Notes under the pieces: generated by a model
Databases searched by the model: none
Told to the model about the DNA's origin: nothing
Seen by the model: the letters and a program-made list of their open reading frames with translations, nothing else
Program-made: the position numbers and the translations under genes
Assembly: GCA_028691315.1 (NCBI GenBank)
Contig: JAQUZN010000001.1
Coordinates: 1 to 64,000, forward strand
DNA: 64,000 nt
Source of the DNA: Candidatus Izemoplasmatales bacterium
GTDB lineage: Bacteria > Bacillota_I > Bacilli_A > Izemoplasmatales > Hujiaoplasmataceae
Direction of reading: 5' to 3'
Shown here: positions 24,116-32,962 of the stretch, piece by piece
Numbering within the stretch: the stretch's first letter is position 1
Layout: each line of letters begins with the position of its first letter

Positions 24116-25096
24116 ATGAAACTGCTCATTGAACAATCTAAATTTACTGAGTTTTGTCTTAATAAAATAAAAGAGACCAAAGATTGTTTAATCCCACTGC
24201 AAGAGCATCGAATTTGTTTTAATATGTATGGCGGTGGGATCGAAATTGAAATGGTGATAAGAAGAGAGCAAAATATAGTTATTGTTAATTTACTTTCTAG
24301 AAAAGTATATGGTGACATTAATGAAAATGGTGATTTTGAAGCTGATATCTCAGTCTTTTTAGAAAAAGGCGGTTGCTATGAAAGCGAAGACTTGATTGGA
24401 ACAATATCGTTTAATAAAGAAAATTATGAACAAAGAATTGCAATTTTTAAGAAGGTGTTGGTAAACTTAGCCAATACGTTTATGAAACGCAAAACAGAAA
24501 TAACAGTGATAGAGGATAAGACACTCTTCCCTATAGAAGAAACAAATGAAACATTAAATAACAATCTGGATTTAACAAAAGTAACAAATACCACGATGCC
24601 ATTAATGGATTTAGATATCTATGATGGTGATGAGTTGTTAAATGTTGTTATGCTTGCGTTCTTCGATGATTTTAATCGATTTAATGATGGTAATAATAGT
24701 ATGCAGTATGAAACTATTATTCCCGTTACTCTGGTGAATGATACGATACAGAAAATATGTATTACTTTCACATTTCTTTATAATGCAACTTGTGATTGGT
24801 TGCAAGTTGCTTTCTATATGCATCCCGTATACGATAATTATGAATTATATGGATTGGATTTATTATCCGTTAGCCGACCCATTCAAGGAAGTTTTTTAGT
24901 ATATGGATTTGAGCATTATAAAGAGGATTACAAATCGATGACAACTGATATGGAATCTCTAAATCGAGTAGCGGAGATTAGTGATTTTATATCAGAACAA
25001 GTAGAAGTTCAAATCACAATGGACTTATTAGATAATATTCATAAACTAAGTAACCAGAAACAATTTAAAGCGGAGATATTTAAAAGGAGGTTATAA
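24116..25096 (+). CDS. Unknown 326-residue protein
   Basis: ATG 24116 is chosen because GGGGAGGA lies 8 nt before it; the ATG at 24098 precedes the ribosome site. It is an acidic mixed alpha/beta protein without recognised motifs or membrane spans. It overlaps in ribosome-site terms with the gene at 25098 (GGAGG in its last codons), so the two form a pair. Confidence 0.65.
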   Translation: MKLLIEQSKFTEFCLNKIKETKDCLIPLQEHRICFNMYGGGIEIEMVIRREQNIVIVNLLSRKVYGDINENGDFEADISVFLEKGGCYESEDLIGTISFNKENYEQRIAIFKKVLVNLANTFMKRKTEITVIEDKTLFPIEETNETLNNNLDLTKVTNTTMPLMDLDIYDGDELLNVVMLAFFDDFNRFNDGNNSMQYETIIPVTLVNDTIQKICITFTFLYNATCDWLQVAFYMHPVYDNYELYGLDLLSVSRPIQGSFLVYGFEHYKEDYKSMTTDMESLNRVAEISDFISEQVEVQITMDLLDNIHKLSNQKQFKAEIFKRRL

Positions 25097-25097
25097 C

Positions 25098-25979
25098 ATG
25101 TATACTGAAATTAGCGATGCAATTTACAAATTTTTTAAAGGTCCAGTGTTTACTCACTCACGTAGTAATCATATGCCAATAGAATTTATCGAGTATATGG
25201 AAAGTCTTTACGATATCGTGGTGGATGGTAGCTGTTATCATACATTCATTACGGAAACTCCAACATTTAAAGATCCAGAAAGTATGTTAATGGTTTATAA
25301 CAGTGAAGCAAAAACGAATCCAGGGATTATTTTTGACTATATACTGTATGATGGGAAGCCAATGAAAGTGCTTGCTATTCCAAAGAGGATGGTAGCAGAT
25401 TCAAGCGTATTTGATACGGCTAAACTCATTGCAATGGCTACTATATTTGGAGTGATAAGTACTAATACTGACAAACATCATATAATCAGCGGTAATATTA
25501 CTAGAAATGATCTTTCACAACTGCTTCCCGCCATTTTTAAATATGCACCCATATTTATCTATACTGATGTCGTAAAGAGACTAATAGGAACGCAACTAAT
25601 GACTGATGAAGAGATCAGAGAAGCTTATGTTGAATCGTTCGAATTATTTTCAATTACTAATAAAGAACCGTTTTTATATAATCATTATATCTCACAGTTT
25701 TATTACACTCATGATTATATTCGTACAGTTGATATAGAGGCTGTATTTAAAGAAGTATTAAAAATGTGGAAAAATTATGAAAATCTAACGACAGATTTTA
25801 TAAAGTACTATTTAGACTTTTCGATGTTAAGAGTTCACGCAGTAAAAAACGCAAAAGATATCTTTATACATTTTACATCAGTGAAGGGGTATAAAGATGA
25901 ATTCAAATCATGGGTGCAGACTCATTTAACTAAGGTAGAAAAAGAAATAATTGCTAAACGAGTAAATGAATTAGAGTAA
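25098..25979 (+). CDS. Unknown 293-residue protein
   Basis: This protein, with many Tyr/Phe residues and a lysine-rich C-terminus, is encoded 1 nt after the preceding gene and is translated from an AGGAGG inside that gene's end. I see no catalytic motif. Its function is unknown; the tight pairing suggests the two products act together. Confidence 0.65.
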   Translation: MYTEISDAIYKFFKGPVFTHSRSNHMPIEFIEYMESLYDIVVDGSCYHTFITETPTFKDPESMLMVYNSEAKTNPGIIFDYILYDGKPMKVLAIPKRMVADSSVFDTAKLIAMATIFGVISTNTDKHHIISGNITRNDLSQLLPAIFKYAPIFIYTDVVKRLIGTQLMTDEEIREAYVESFELFSITNKEPFLYNHYISQFYYTHDYIRTVDIEAVFKEVLKMWKNYENLTTDFIKYYLDFSMLRVHAVKNAKDIFIHFTSVKGYKDEFKSWVQTHLTKVEKEIIAKRVNELE

Positions 25980-25994
25980 GAGGAGAAAGAAACT

Positions 25995-26066
25995 ATTAAG
26001 AAAATTAAAAAAACAATTGGTCGCATAACAATCATCAATAATAATCAGGATAAACCTAATGAATAG
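25995..26066 (+). CDS. Possible ATT-initiated basic mini-protein
   Basis: AGGAG at 25981-25985 is followed, after 9 nt, by ATT and an open frame of 23 codons (IKKIKKTIGRITIINNNQ...) to TAG 26064-26066, overlapping the next gene's start at 26059. No ATG, GTG or TTG is available in that frame at the right distance. ATT starts exist (infC) but are rare, so this may instead be a translational-coupling leader or nothing. Confidence 0.25.
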   Translation: MKKIKKTIGRITIINNNQDKPNE

Positions 26067-26364
26067 GCCATATCAACCCATATGGTTTGAACCTGATCAT
26101 TGTTGTCCAAAATGCATGATGCAAAAAGCATTGATAATTTATAATAGAAGTAATGGGCAATGTTTTGATTATTCGGAAGTCTTAGATTCCAATCAAACGA
26201 AAGAATTTTTTGATGTGACACAAGGACATACATTCTCACATATGAAATGTAAGTATTGTGGAGAAGAATTCTTTATTGATTGGACAAGAGAAGTTCCAAG
26301 ACCAATGGCTACTTCATCATATCGAAATTTCATTAAGAAATATCGATTAACGAAATTAGATTAA
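26059..26364 (+). CDS. Zinc-ribbon protein with N-terminal YQPIWF tag
   Basis: This 101-residue protein begins MNRPYQPIWFEP, giving the tag peptide at 5-10, then CCPKC (15-19) and CKYCGEEF near residue 70, a four-cysteine ribbon spaced like the gene at 23771. The C-terminus is basic (FIKKYRLTKLD). It is probably a paralog of the 23771 product with an insert. AGGA lies about 10 nt upstream of the start. A strong terminator follows. Confidence 0.7.
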   Translation: MNRPYQPIWFEPDHCCPKCMMQKALIIYNRSNGQCFDYSEVLDSNQTKEFFDVTQGHTFSHMKCKYCGEEFFIDWTREVPRPMATSSYRNFIKKYRLTKLD

Positions 26365-26368
26365 ATAT

Positions 26369-26406
26369 AACCACTAGGGATGATATTCTCTAGTGGTTTA
26401 TTTTTT
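26369..26406 (+). terminator. Rho-independent terminator
   Basis: A 9-bp stem AACCACTAG / CTAGTGGTT is followed by TATTTTTT. Confidence 0.85.
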
Positions 26407-26429
26407 GTAAAAGTATGTGATTCCAATAG

Positions 26430-26447
26430 TATATTATTACAGTGATA
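26430..26447 (+). promoter_or_regulatory. Putative early/middle promoter (TATATTATT-N5-GATA)
   Basis: TATATTATT, ACAGT, GATA follows a terminator and heads the metallopeptidase and membrane-protein operon. It differs from the consensus at one base, as does the minus-strand copy at 49349. Confidence 0.6.
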
Positions 26448-26530
26448 TAACAAGAAGATTATATAATACATAATCGTTATATTAAACTATCATATCAAAT
26501 AAAAATAAACTATCCAAGGAGGATAAGAAA

Positions 26531-27007
26531 ATGATGAAGACGAATGAAGTTAAAAAGAATGTAGCGGTAAAGGTAGTAGATGATATTAACAATCCCGCAT
26601 TAACAAGCGGAAAAAGAAATTGGATTAACATGAAAAGAAAGAAAGACAAACAGTTCAAGAGATACACATTCAATGATGAATTTAAAATCATTGCTTGTAA
26701 TATTGGTAATGTCAGACTTGATTTTGAATACACGGAATCTAACAATGACGTAGCAAGAATTATTGTCAACGAGAAAAGAATTATTGATGTAAAAGGTAGC
26801 AAAAGCATATCATTGTTAGAAAATGGTAAAGTGATTAAAGCTACTGTTAATAAGGAAAGAGTTGATGCTATTATTAAAGAGATCAACAGACTTAACAAAT
26901 ATGAAATTATCAGACAGTTCATATTTGAATATAATGGTGTTAATGCAAGTAAAGAGAAACACATAGAACAGTTTTTCTCTTACAATATTGATAATTTCGT
27001 TTATTAA
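26531..27007 (+). CDS. Unknown 158-residue basic protein, operon head
   Basis: This lysine- and asparagine-rich protein has strand-like stretches in the middle (ISLLENGKVIKATVN) and no recognised domain. AAGGAGG lies upstream. It is the first gene of an operon that continues into a metallopeptidase and four membrane proteins. The complementary strand shows a long hydrophobic open frame here, which is a shadow caused by codon bias. Confidence 0.6.
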   Translation: MMKTNEVKKNVAVKVVDDINNPALTSGKRNWINMKRKKDKQFKRYTFNDEFKIIACNIGNVRLDFEYTESNNDVARIIVNEKRIIDVKGSKSISLLENGKVIKATVNKERVDAIIKEINRLNKYEIIRQFIFEYNGVNASKEKHIEQFFSYNIDNFVY

Positions 27008-27030
27008 AAAACTTAAGAGGAGAATAGGAA

Positions 27031-27561
27031 ATGAAAAAGGAAAATAGAATTACAGCAATGAGATTCATTAAAGAATCCTTTCAATCGGGAATGGAAGTCG
27101 ATTCATTATTAATGGTATCCGATATGAAATTAGAAGATATCATCGATATAACAGATCTCAATGGTATGAATGTAAATATCGTTGAGGACACTTCTACTCT
27201 TAGAAGAAAAGGGTTGTGTCTTATAGCAGTATTCAGAAATGAACATGGTGAGTATTACATAGTCATTGATGAGTATTTCAAAAGATTACCAAAGTATGTG
27301 CAACAGTTCTTTATGTATCATGAGATTGCTCATATTATCTATGGTGATCTTGAAGATAAAAAGACTGCTATAAAAGAGCGTAGAAAAAGAACACTTACAG
27401 GTAAAAGCAATAATGAATTAAGAGCCGATGAGTATGCTGCAAGTATGATTGGGTTTGATAAAGCGATTAAGAGTCTATGGGTTATGGCTAAACTTAGCAG
27501 TCCGTTAGTAATAAACCATAAAGAAATCAATCGAAGAATCAAAGCTTTAAAAAATTATTGA
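27031..27561 (+). CDS. Small zinc metallopeptidase (HEIAH; ImmA/IrrE-like layout)
   Basis: This 176-residue protein carries HEIAH at 97-101 and a downstream ELRADEYAASMIG helix near 131-143 giving the third zinc ligand. The short size and HExxH...ELRADEYA spacing recall M78 (ImmA/IrrE-type) peptidases, which cleave repressors, more than large M48 enzymes. There is no membrane span in this protein. It is followed at once by membrane-protein genes, so it may process one of them or a host regulator. Confidence 0.7.
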   Translation: MKKENRITAMRFIKESFQSGMEVDSLLMVSDMKLEDIIDITDLNGMNVNIVEDTSTLRRKGLCLIAVFRNEHGEYYIVIDEYFKRLPKYVQQFFMYHEIAHIIYGDLEDKKTAIKERRKRTLTGKSNNELRADEYAASMIGFDKAIKSLWVMAKLSSPLVINHKEINRRIKALKNY

Positions 27562-27604
27562 TATCACGATGTAACTGATTAAGATAAAAATGGAGGAGAA
27601 TAAA

Positions 27605-28342
27605 ATGGGAAAAAAGATAATCAACTTTTTAGTGATTGCTTTGTTATTAGTATTCACGGCTTGTTTCATATACAAGCTAGTTGAATATAAAGGAGACATA
27701 AGAGAAGTATTTGAAGATATAAAAGGCACAAATAAAGACAGAAGCGTGGATGAATCGATAGATCAATCAGTTAATAAATCATTTGATCAACGGGTTTATG
27801 ATAATCCGTTTGGTGATAAAATGGGAATGTATAAAGACAATTCTTCCGACAAAACATCAAACAATGATCGCAGTTATGAGAATCAGTATGACAATCACTT
27901 AGGTGAATATGATGCAAATGATACTTATTATGCTGAAGACGAATATGGTGATGATCCCAATGCAGGTAATTATATTCCTTATGAATCTGATGCTCCGGTT
28001 GATGCATATGAAAATTGGTTTGATGAATATAATGACGTCTATCGTCCAGGGCATGTTGATTCGAGAATCCTTATGGATCGATATGCAAAATTTTATTACC
28101 AAAGATATGGTGAAAATTTCTATGATTTTGTTATGGCTAACGAATGGATGCAGAGGTTTTTCGATGATTATTATCTTGGTGTTCCTATGCATACTGTTGA
28201 GGAGTTGGAAAATAGCGAATACGTTGATCCAACTTCTTTAGAGTGGGCATTTGAAATTTATTATGACCAAGAAATTAAAGCTGGAGGGAACATACACGAT
28301 GATTTAGATTTCAGATGGTTGTTGGGTCTTTTATATCAATAA
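27605..28342 (+). CDS. Membrane-anchored acidic protein with YY-G-N-Y repeat
   Basis: ATG 27605 has GGAGGA 8 nt before it. The 245-residue product has one N-terminal membrane helix (about residues 5-24) ending in FTAC, which weakly resembles a lipobox, then a long Asp/Ser/Tyr-rich low-complexity segment and a C-terminal globular part. The part YAKFYYQRYGENFYDF matches repeats in the next gene (WYYYKYGANLYDE and WYYQKFGRNIYED), so the two are related. It is probably exposed outside the cytoplasm. Function unknown. Confidence 0.65.
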   Translation: MGKKIINFLVIALLLVFTACFIYKLVEYKGDIREVFEDIKGTNKDRSVDESIDQSVNKSFDQRVYDNPFGDKMGMYKDNSSDKTSNNDRSYENQYDNHLGEYDANDTYYAEDEYGDDPNAGNYIPYESDAPVDAYENWFDEYNDVYRPGHVDSRILMDRYAKFYYQRYGENFYDFVMANEWMQRFFDDYYLGVPMHTVEELENSEYVDPTSLEWAFEIYYDQEIKAGGNIHDDLDFRWLLGLLYQ

Positions 28343-28368
28343 AACATAGTCAATGGGAGGGCTTAACT

Positions 28369-28881
28369 ATGAACGAAAATAATAACGACAAGGATAAGAT
28401 GGGTACCAGAGGCATTATAGAAATAGTATTATTAACAATTGTTGCTTTAATTGCGCTATCGGCTTTTATAATTGGGTATACGGAAACAGGTAGTGTCAAA
28501 GGTGCTATAAAATATCTTGGTATTGGAAATGAAAAGGAAAGGCGTTACGTTGATGATAGTACCAATAACTACAATAGTGCTTATAATACTCCATATGGAA
28601 GTGAATCTTCAGTCAATAATGAATATTATTTGATTAGTGATGAAGAAGTCGCTGAAATGTTAGTAAGATGGTATTATTACAAGTATGGAGCTAATTTATA
28701 TGACGAGGCTATCAGTTGTTTTGGTCTAAATCTTCCACATTATTCAGATATTCAATTAGCATATGAAAATGTTTATGTGGATGATTATGTTATGGAGTAT
28801 ACATTAGCTAATTGGTATTATCAAAAGTTTGGACGAAATATATATGAAGATGTTGAAACTCTAAATCAGTTCCCATTCTAA
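28369..28881 (+). CDS. Membrane-anchored protein with two YY-G-N-Y repeats
   Basis: ATG 28369 follows GGGAGG. The 170-residue product has a membrane helix at about 15-37 (IIEIVLLTIVALIALSAFII), a Ser/Asn/Tyr linker and two copies of a 20-residue unit, VRWYYYKYGANLYDEA and ANWYYQKFGRNIYEDV, about 55 residues apart. The preceding gene has one clear copy. The repeat may be a small helical bundle for binding a partner at the membrane surface. Confidence 0.65.
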   Translation: MNENNNDKDKMGTRGIIEIVLLTIVALIALSAFIIGYTETGSVKGAIKYLGIGNEKERRYVDDSTNNYNSAYNTPYGSESSVNNEYYLISDEEVAEMLVRWYYYKYGANLYDEAISCFGLNLPHYSDIQLAYENVYVDDYVMEYTLANWYYQKFGRNIYEDVETLNQFPF

Positions 28882-28915
28882 ATAAAAATTAAAAAAATCT
28901 ATGGAGGATTAAATC

Positions 28916-29293
28916 ATGAAAAATAAAAATACACTTATCGCGGTAATAATCATTGTAGGGATCGTAGTTATGTCTTTTATTATTAGCCCGAAACAAGCAC
29001 TTAAGTCTATACTTCCATTCGGAACGGTGGATGTCTATGAGATGCTATTCAAAGCAAAGGATGTTAAAAACGAAACTCCGGAAGAAGCTATCTATCCGGT
29101 AATTCCAGAGATAGCTTATCCATATAACATGTACATGAATGACGAATTCACCTTGTTGAATAAGAGCTATTTCTTTAAAGATATCAAAAGTCGAGAAACA
29201 GCCGCGATATCCGAAGGTCGGGAACTTTCTAAACTTGAATTTCCATATGGTGAATATGCAGATAAAGAAAGTTCATTATTAAAAGATAAGTAA
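28916..29293 (+). CDS. Single-span membrane protein, 125 residues
   Basis: An N-terminal helix (residues 7-24, LIAVIIIVGIVVMSFII) is followed by about 100 soluble residues rich in Glu, Tyr and Pro. ATGGAGG lies upstream. It belongs to the membrane module between 27031 and 30160. No family was recognised. Confidence 0.65.
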   Translation: MKNKNTLIAVIIIVGIVVMSFIISPKQALKSILPFGTVDVYEMLFKAKDVKNETPEEAIYPVIPEIAYPYNMYMNDEFTLLNKSYFFKDIKSRETAAISEGRELSKLEFPYGEYADKESSLLKDK

Positions 29294-29338
29294 ATCAAAT
29301 TAAATAAAATTGGAAAGAAAAATAGGGAGGATTTAATT

Positions 29339-30160
29339 ATGACAGCGAAAAAGAAACAAACTACAGGTTATGTGGTTGGTAATGAAAAGCAAACCACTGC
29401 AAGAGATGTATTGATGGTTATCATTGGTGTAACAACTCTTGTAATAATAGCAATAGCCGTTATAGATATATTCAAATCTTTTGAATGGTTGACTTATGAA
29501 GGTAAGTTAGCATCAAAGATTTATATGATGGCTTATGATTTATCATATTCATTCAGAAGGGTGTTCGCTTGGGTATGGTTATTGAGTTTCTTCACAGATA
29601 AGCGAGAAATGTTTACCGACGTTTATACCGCTGGTAAATATTGGGGAATGAAGATCGTTGAGTTGATATTAATAATAGCATCTTTTGGTGTGATTCAATC
29701 GGTATCTGAACTTGATTATAATTTATCAATGCTTATCTATTATGGGGAAGCGGGATTTTATGATATAATTTCCAATATGTTCGTCGAGTTCTTAATTGTT
29801 GCATTCTTCATCTGGTTATATAATAATAAGATGGTTAAGAAGATATATAAAGATTCGAAAAATGAGGAAGGCGAAAGTGATATTGAAAGCAACATTGATG
29901 GTTTTGGAGTGTTTGTTCACCCGAATACTTTTAAAGAACCGGCTTATGCTTTTGGTAGATTGTTTGCTCAGTTTGATAAAAAGTTCGGTGAAAGATTTCC
30001 AACTGATGAAGAAAAGAAACGGGGAACTGAGGATACTACCCCTAAGAATGATAATGTAATCATTCTTCCACAAAGGGATGAAACAGCACAGAAAACAGAA
30101 GATGTTAAAGATAATAATAGTGATTCAACAGTTGTTGATACGGAAGTTGATTACTTCTAA
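29339..30160 (+). CDS. Multi-span membrane protein, 273 residues
   Basis: Four hydrophobic spans are visible: about 24-44, 74-86, 105-123 and 145-165. A charged cytoplasmic-type tail of about 110 residues ends in an acidic stretch. GGGAGG lies upstream and a strong terminator closes the operon. It may be the platform of the membrane module formed by the three single-span proteins before it. Function unknown. Confidence 0.65.
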   Translation: MTAKKKQTTGYVVGNEKQTTARDVLMVIIGVTTLVIIAIAVIDIFKSFEWLTYEGKLASKIYMMAYDLSYSFRRVFAWVWLLSFFTDKREMFTDVYTAGKYWGMKIVELILIIASFGVIQSVSELDYNLSMLIYYGEAGFYDIISNMFVEFLIVAFFIWLYNNKMVKKIYKDSKNEEGESDIESNIDGFGVFVHPNTFKEPAYAFGRLFAQFDKKFGERFPTDEEKKRGTEDTTPKNDNVIILPQRDETAQKTEDVKDNNSDSTVVDTEVDYF

Positions 30161-30163
30161 TGT

Positions 30164-30203
30164 AAAAGGGTATGGATTAATTTCTATACCCTTTTATTTT
30201 TTG
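30164..30203 (+). terminator. Rho-independent terminator
   Basis: A 10-bp stem AAAAGGGTAT / ATACCCTTTT is followed by ATTTTTT. Confidence 0.85.
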
Positions 30204-30220
30204 TATTTTAATCATTCTTC

Positions 30221-30232
30221 AACAGCATATTA
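30221..30232 (+). promoter_or_regulatory. Putative AACA-N6-TA promoter
   Basis: AACAGCATATTA lies 27 nt before the Rad50-like gene and after a terminator. A GATAT also follows at 30239, so elements of both motif classes are present. Confidence 0.45.
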
Positions 30233-30259
30233 ATATCTGATATAAGGAGTTTAGGAAGT

Positions 30260-32962
30260 ATGAAATTAAAATCAGCTAGTTTTAAGAATCTGAAACCGAT
30301 ATATAGAAGTTCTGGAAAGACAGAGATTTTTATCGATTTTACAAAATGTAAGTATAGAACGACACTTATTGTTGGACCAAATGGTTCTGGTAAATCAACC
30401 ATTATGAATGCATTGCAACCATTGCCGGAATCACCTTCCTTGTATTTAGACCATGTAGAGGGTGAGAAAGTATTAGAATATTTCTTTGAGGATTTAATCT
30501 ATCAAGTGCGAATTATTTATCCGGTTACCAGCACACAACATCGAGCACAAACAAAAGCTTTTTTAAAGAAAATTATGAGTGATGGGACAGAAATGGAGTT
30601 AAATCCCAATGGTAATATAGGATCGTACAAAGATGCTTTATATGCGGAATTTAAGCTAGATCCAAACTTTGTTTCATTATCTCAATTATCAACTGAAGAT
30701 AAAGGTATTGTTGAGAAAACTCCTAGTGATAGAAAGAAGTATGTAGGTTCTATCTTAGAGGAAGTGCAAGTGTATAATGATATTCATAAAGCATTGATAA
30801 AAAGATCATCGATATTTAAATCAATGATTAATAGTATTACAGCTAAGATTAATACAATAGGAAATCGTGAGATATTACAACATGATTTAGAACATTTGAA
30901 TCAAACAATATTAGATATAGAAAATTCTATTTCGCAATATACAAAGATTATTTCTGATAACGAATCTATGATAAGATTGATTGATTCTGATGGACAGATT
31001 CAACAGCGATATACCCAATTGAATTCAGATAAATATCGAATAGAAGAAAAAATTAAAGAGATACAAATACCATTAACAAGATTCTCTTCTAGATATACAA
31101 GAAATAGTATAAAAGAAGAAAGCGATAAGATTCAGAAAGAAATTAATCAAATTGAAAATCAATTGGTCATCACACAAGATCGTTTATCTGAACTATTATT
31201 ATCAAAAGAAGAAGACTATAAAGCTATTCAATTAAAACAACAAAAGTTGGATAGTATGACTTCTGATTTTGTAGTGGAAGATATTGTAAGAACGATTGAG
31301 GATTTAAGAAATAATATTGCTCAATGCACTGCTATCTTTGATAAGATAGGAATTGAGAATTTTACGATTACTAAGACGGAATATATTACAGGATTAAATA
31401 CATTAAAAGAGTTAAAAGAAATGGTTACGACTATGAGATCGTTTGCTACACACCATTCTATTATGCAAGCGATTTCATTAATTCAAGAAAATGAGAATGC
31501 AATTCATATTAAGAAAGATATTGATTGTCAAGTAGAATCCATAAAAAAACAAATAGAAAAAGTAAAAGAAGTGATTGCTCATTACGAAGGTTCATTATCT
31601 ACAATAACCATCTTGGAACGTAGACCTGGGAATTGTAAAATTGATTCTTGTCCATTTATTAATAATGCAGTGGAATTGTCCAAAGAAGAACCAAAACAGC
31701 GTTTAATGGAAAATGAGGTGTTATTAAGTGACCTTAGTAGACATCTTGAGGAATCCATTAAGAAGCAAAAAGATGCGGAAGAGTTATTAAATACACATCA
31801 AACATTGTTGAGTATTATTCGCAGTATTCAAAACAATTCTATCATATTATCAAAATTACCAAATGGTCATATCTTTGGGAATATCGATAAATTCTTGCAA
31901 GCAATATTAAACGGAAGTACATTCAATGAGATTAATGATCTATATCAATATATTCAATATTCAAATGTCTTTGAAACTTATCAAACAAATAAAGAGAAAT
32001 TGACAAAATATGAATATGAATATAAACTTCATGAGAATAAGATATCAATTATTGAAGATATTGGAAATGAGCTTCAATCGCTAAAGAAGAAAATGGAAGG
32101 TATTTCAGATAAGATTAGTCAATATCAAAACGAAATTATTTCATTTAGGAAATTAAAAGAAGATAAGGAAAGAGAATTTAGTACAATACATTCTGTTCAA
32201 GATTTATATGAACGATTATCAGAATTAGAAGATCAATCAAATCAAATTGATCAAGCAATGAATCAGATTATGGTAAATATGAAAGTGATTGAAGAGAATA
32301 TTCAAATTATATCAAACGCAAATCAAGCATTAACTGGATTAAAATCGGATATTATTCCATTACAGAATAATAGAGATAAAGTTAAATTCTCTCTAACGAA
32401 ATTAGAAGAGTATGAAAAAGAGTTAGAAGTATACAATGGTAAATATAATACCATCGAATTGATTAAGAAGTATTCTTCTCCAACAAAAGGCGGAATACAA
32501 ACATTATTCATGAAATTATATATGGCAAAAACCTTAGAAATTACGAATGAATTATTATCATATTTCTTTGAAGGGGAATTACAGTTATTGCCTTATATCA
32601 TTAATGAGAATGAATTTAGAATACCGGCAAAGTGTATCGATTCTAGTGTTATTAATGATGATATCAGTTCGTGTTCTAGTGCACAAAAATCTATGATATC
32701 AATGATATTGAGTTTTGCTTTATTGAAACAAAGCTCAACAAAATATAATATCTTAAAAATGGATGAAATGGATGGTGCATTAGATCAATACAATCGATCA
32801 AATTTCTTAAAAGTGTTAAATATCATTATGGATAAATTAGAAGTTGAGAATTGTCTTTTAGTTTCCCATTCATCTGAAATAGATATGTCGAATGTAGATA
32901 TTATCTTATTAGCAGATCATAATGATTATGGTTATCAAGAAAATGTTATTTTTTCATTTTAA
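30260..32962 (+). CDS. Rad50/SbcC-like SMC-family ATPase (gp46-type)
   Basis: This 900-residue protein has the SMC/Rad50 layout. Walker A is GPNGSGKST at 39-47, followed by long coiled coils from about 170 to 440 and 480 to 760, with a hinge between them that carries CKIDSC (Cys459 and Cys464). The signature CSSAQKSM is near 805, and Walker B is ILKMDEMDGALD near 831, followed by an LLVSHSSEI switch histidine. The hinge cysteines are spaced C-x4-C instead of the usual zinc-hook C-x2-C. It should resect or tether DNA ends with an SbcD/gp47 nuclease, which is not visible in the window. Confidence 0.85.
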   Translation: MKLKSASFKNLKPIYRSSGKTEIFIDFTKCKYRTTLIVGPNGSGKSTIMNALQPLPESPSLYLDHVEGEKVLEYFFEDLIYQVRIIYPVTSTQHRAQTKAFLKKIMSDGTEMELNPNGNIGSYKDALYAEFKLDPNFVSLSQLSTEDKGIVEKTPSDRKKYVGSILEEVQVYNDIHKALIKRSSIFKSMINSITAKINTIGNREILQHDLEHLNQTILDIENSISQYTKIISDNESMIRLIDSDGQIQQRYTQLNSDKYRIEEKIKEIQIPLTRFSSRYTRNSIKEESDKIQKEINQIENQLVITQDRLSELLLSKEEDYKAIQLKQQKLDSMTSDFVVEDIVRTIEDLRNNIAQCTAIFDKIGIENFTITKTEYITGLNTLKELKEMVTTMRSFATHHSIMQAISLIQENENAIHIKKDIDCQVESIKKQIEKVKEVIAHYEGSLSTITILERRPGNCKIDSCPFINNAVELSKEEPKQRLMENEVLLSDLSRHLEESIKKQKDAEELLNTHQTLLSIIRSIQNNSIILSKLPNGHIFGNIDKFLQAILNGSTFNEINDLYQYIQYSNVFETYQTNKEKLTKYEYEYKLHENKISIIEDIGNELQSLKKKMEGISDKISQYQNEIISFRKLKEDKEREFSTIHSVQDLYERLSELEDQSNQIDQAMNQIMVNMKVIEENIQIISNANQALTGLKSDIIPLQNNRDKVKFSLTKLEEYEKELEVYNGKYNTIELIKKYSSPTKGGIQTLFMKLYMAKTLEITNELLSYFFEGELQLLPYIINENEFRIPAKCIDSSVINDDISSCSSAQKSMISMILSFALLKQSSTKYNILKMDEMDGALDQYNRSNFLKVLNIIMDKLEVENCLLVSHSSEIDMSNVDIILLADHNDYGYQENVIFSF

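Noticed and set aside
26482-26964. Long hydrophobic reading frame on the minus strand
   Set aside because: It is the reverse of the 26531 gene, lacks a ribosome site, and its Leu/Ser/Ile composition follows from Asn/Lys/Asp codons on the other strand.
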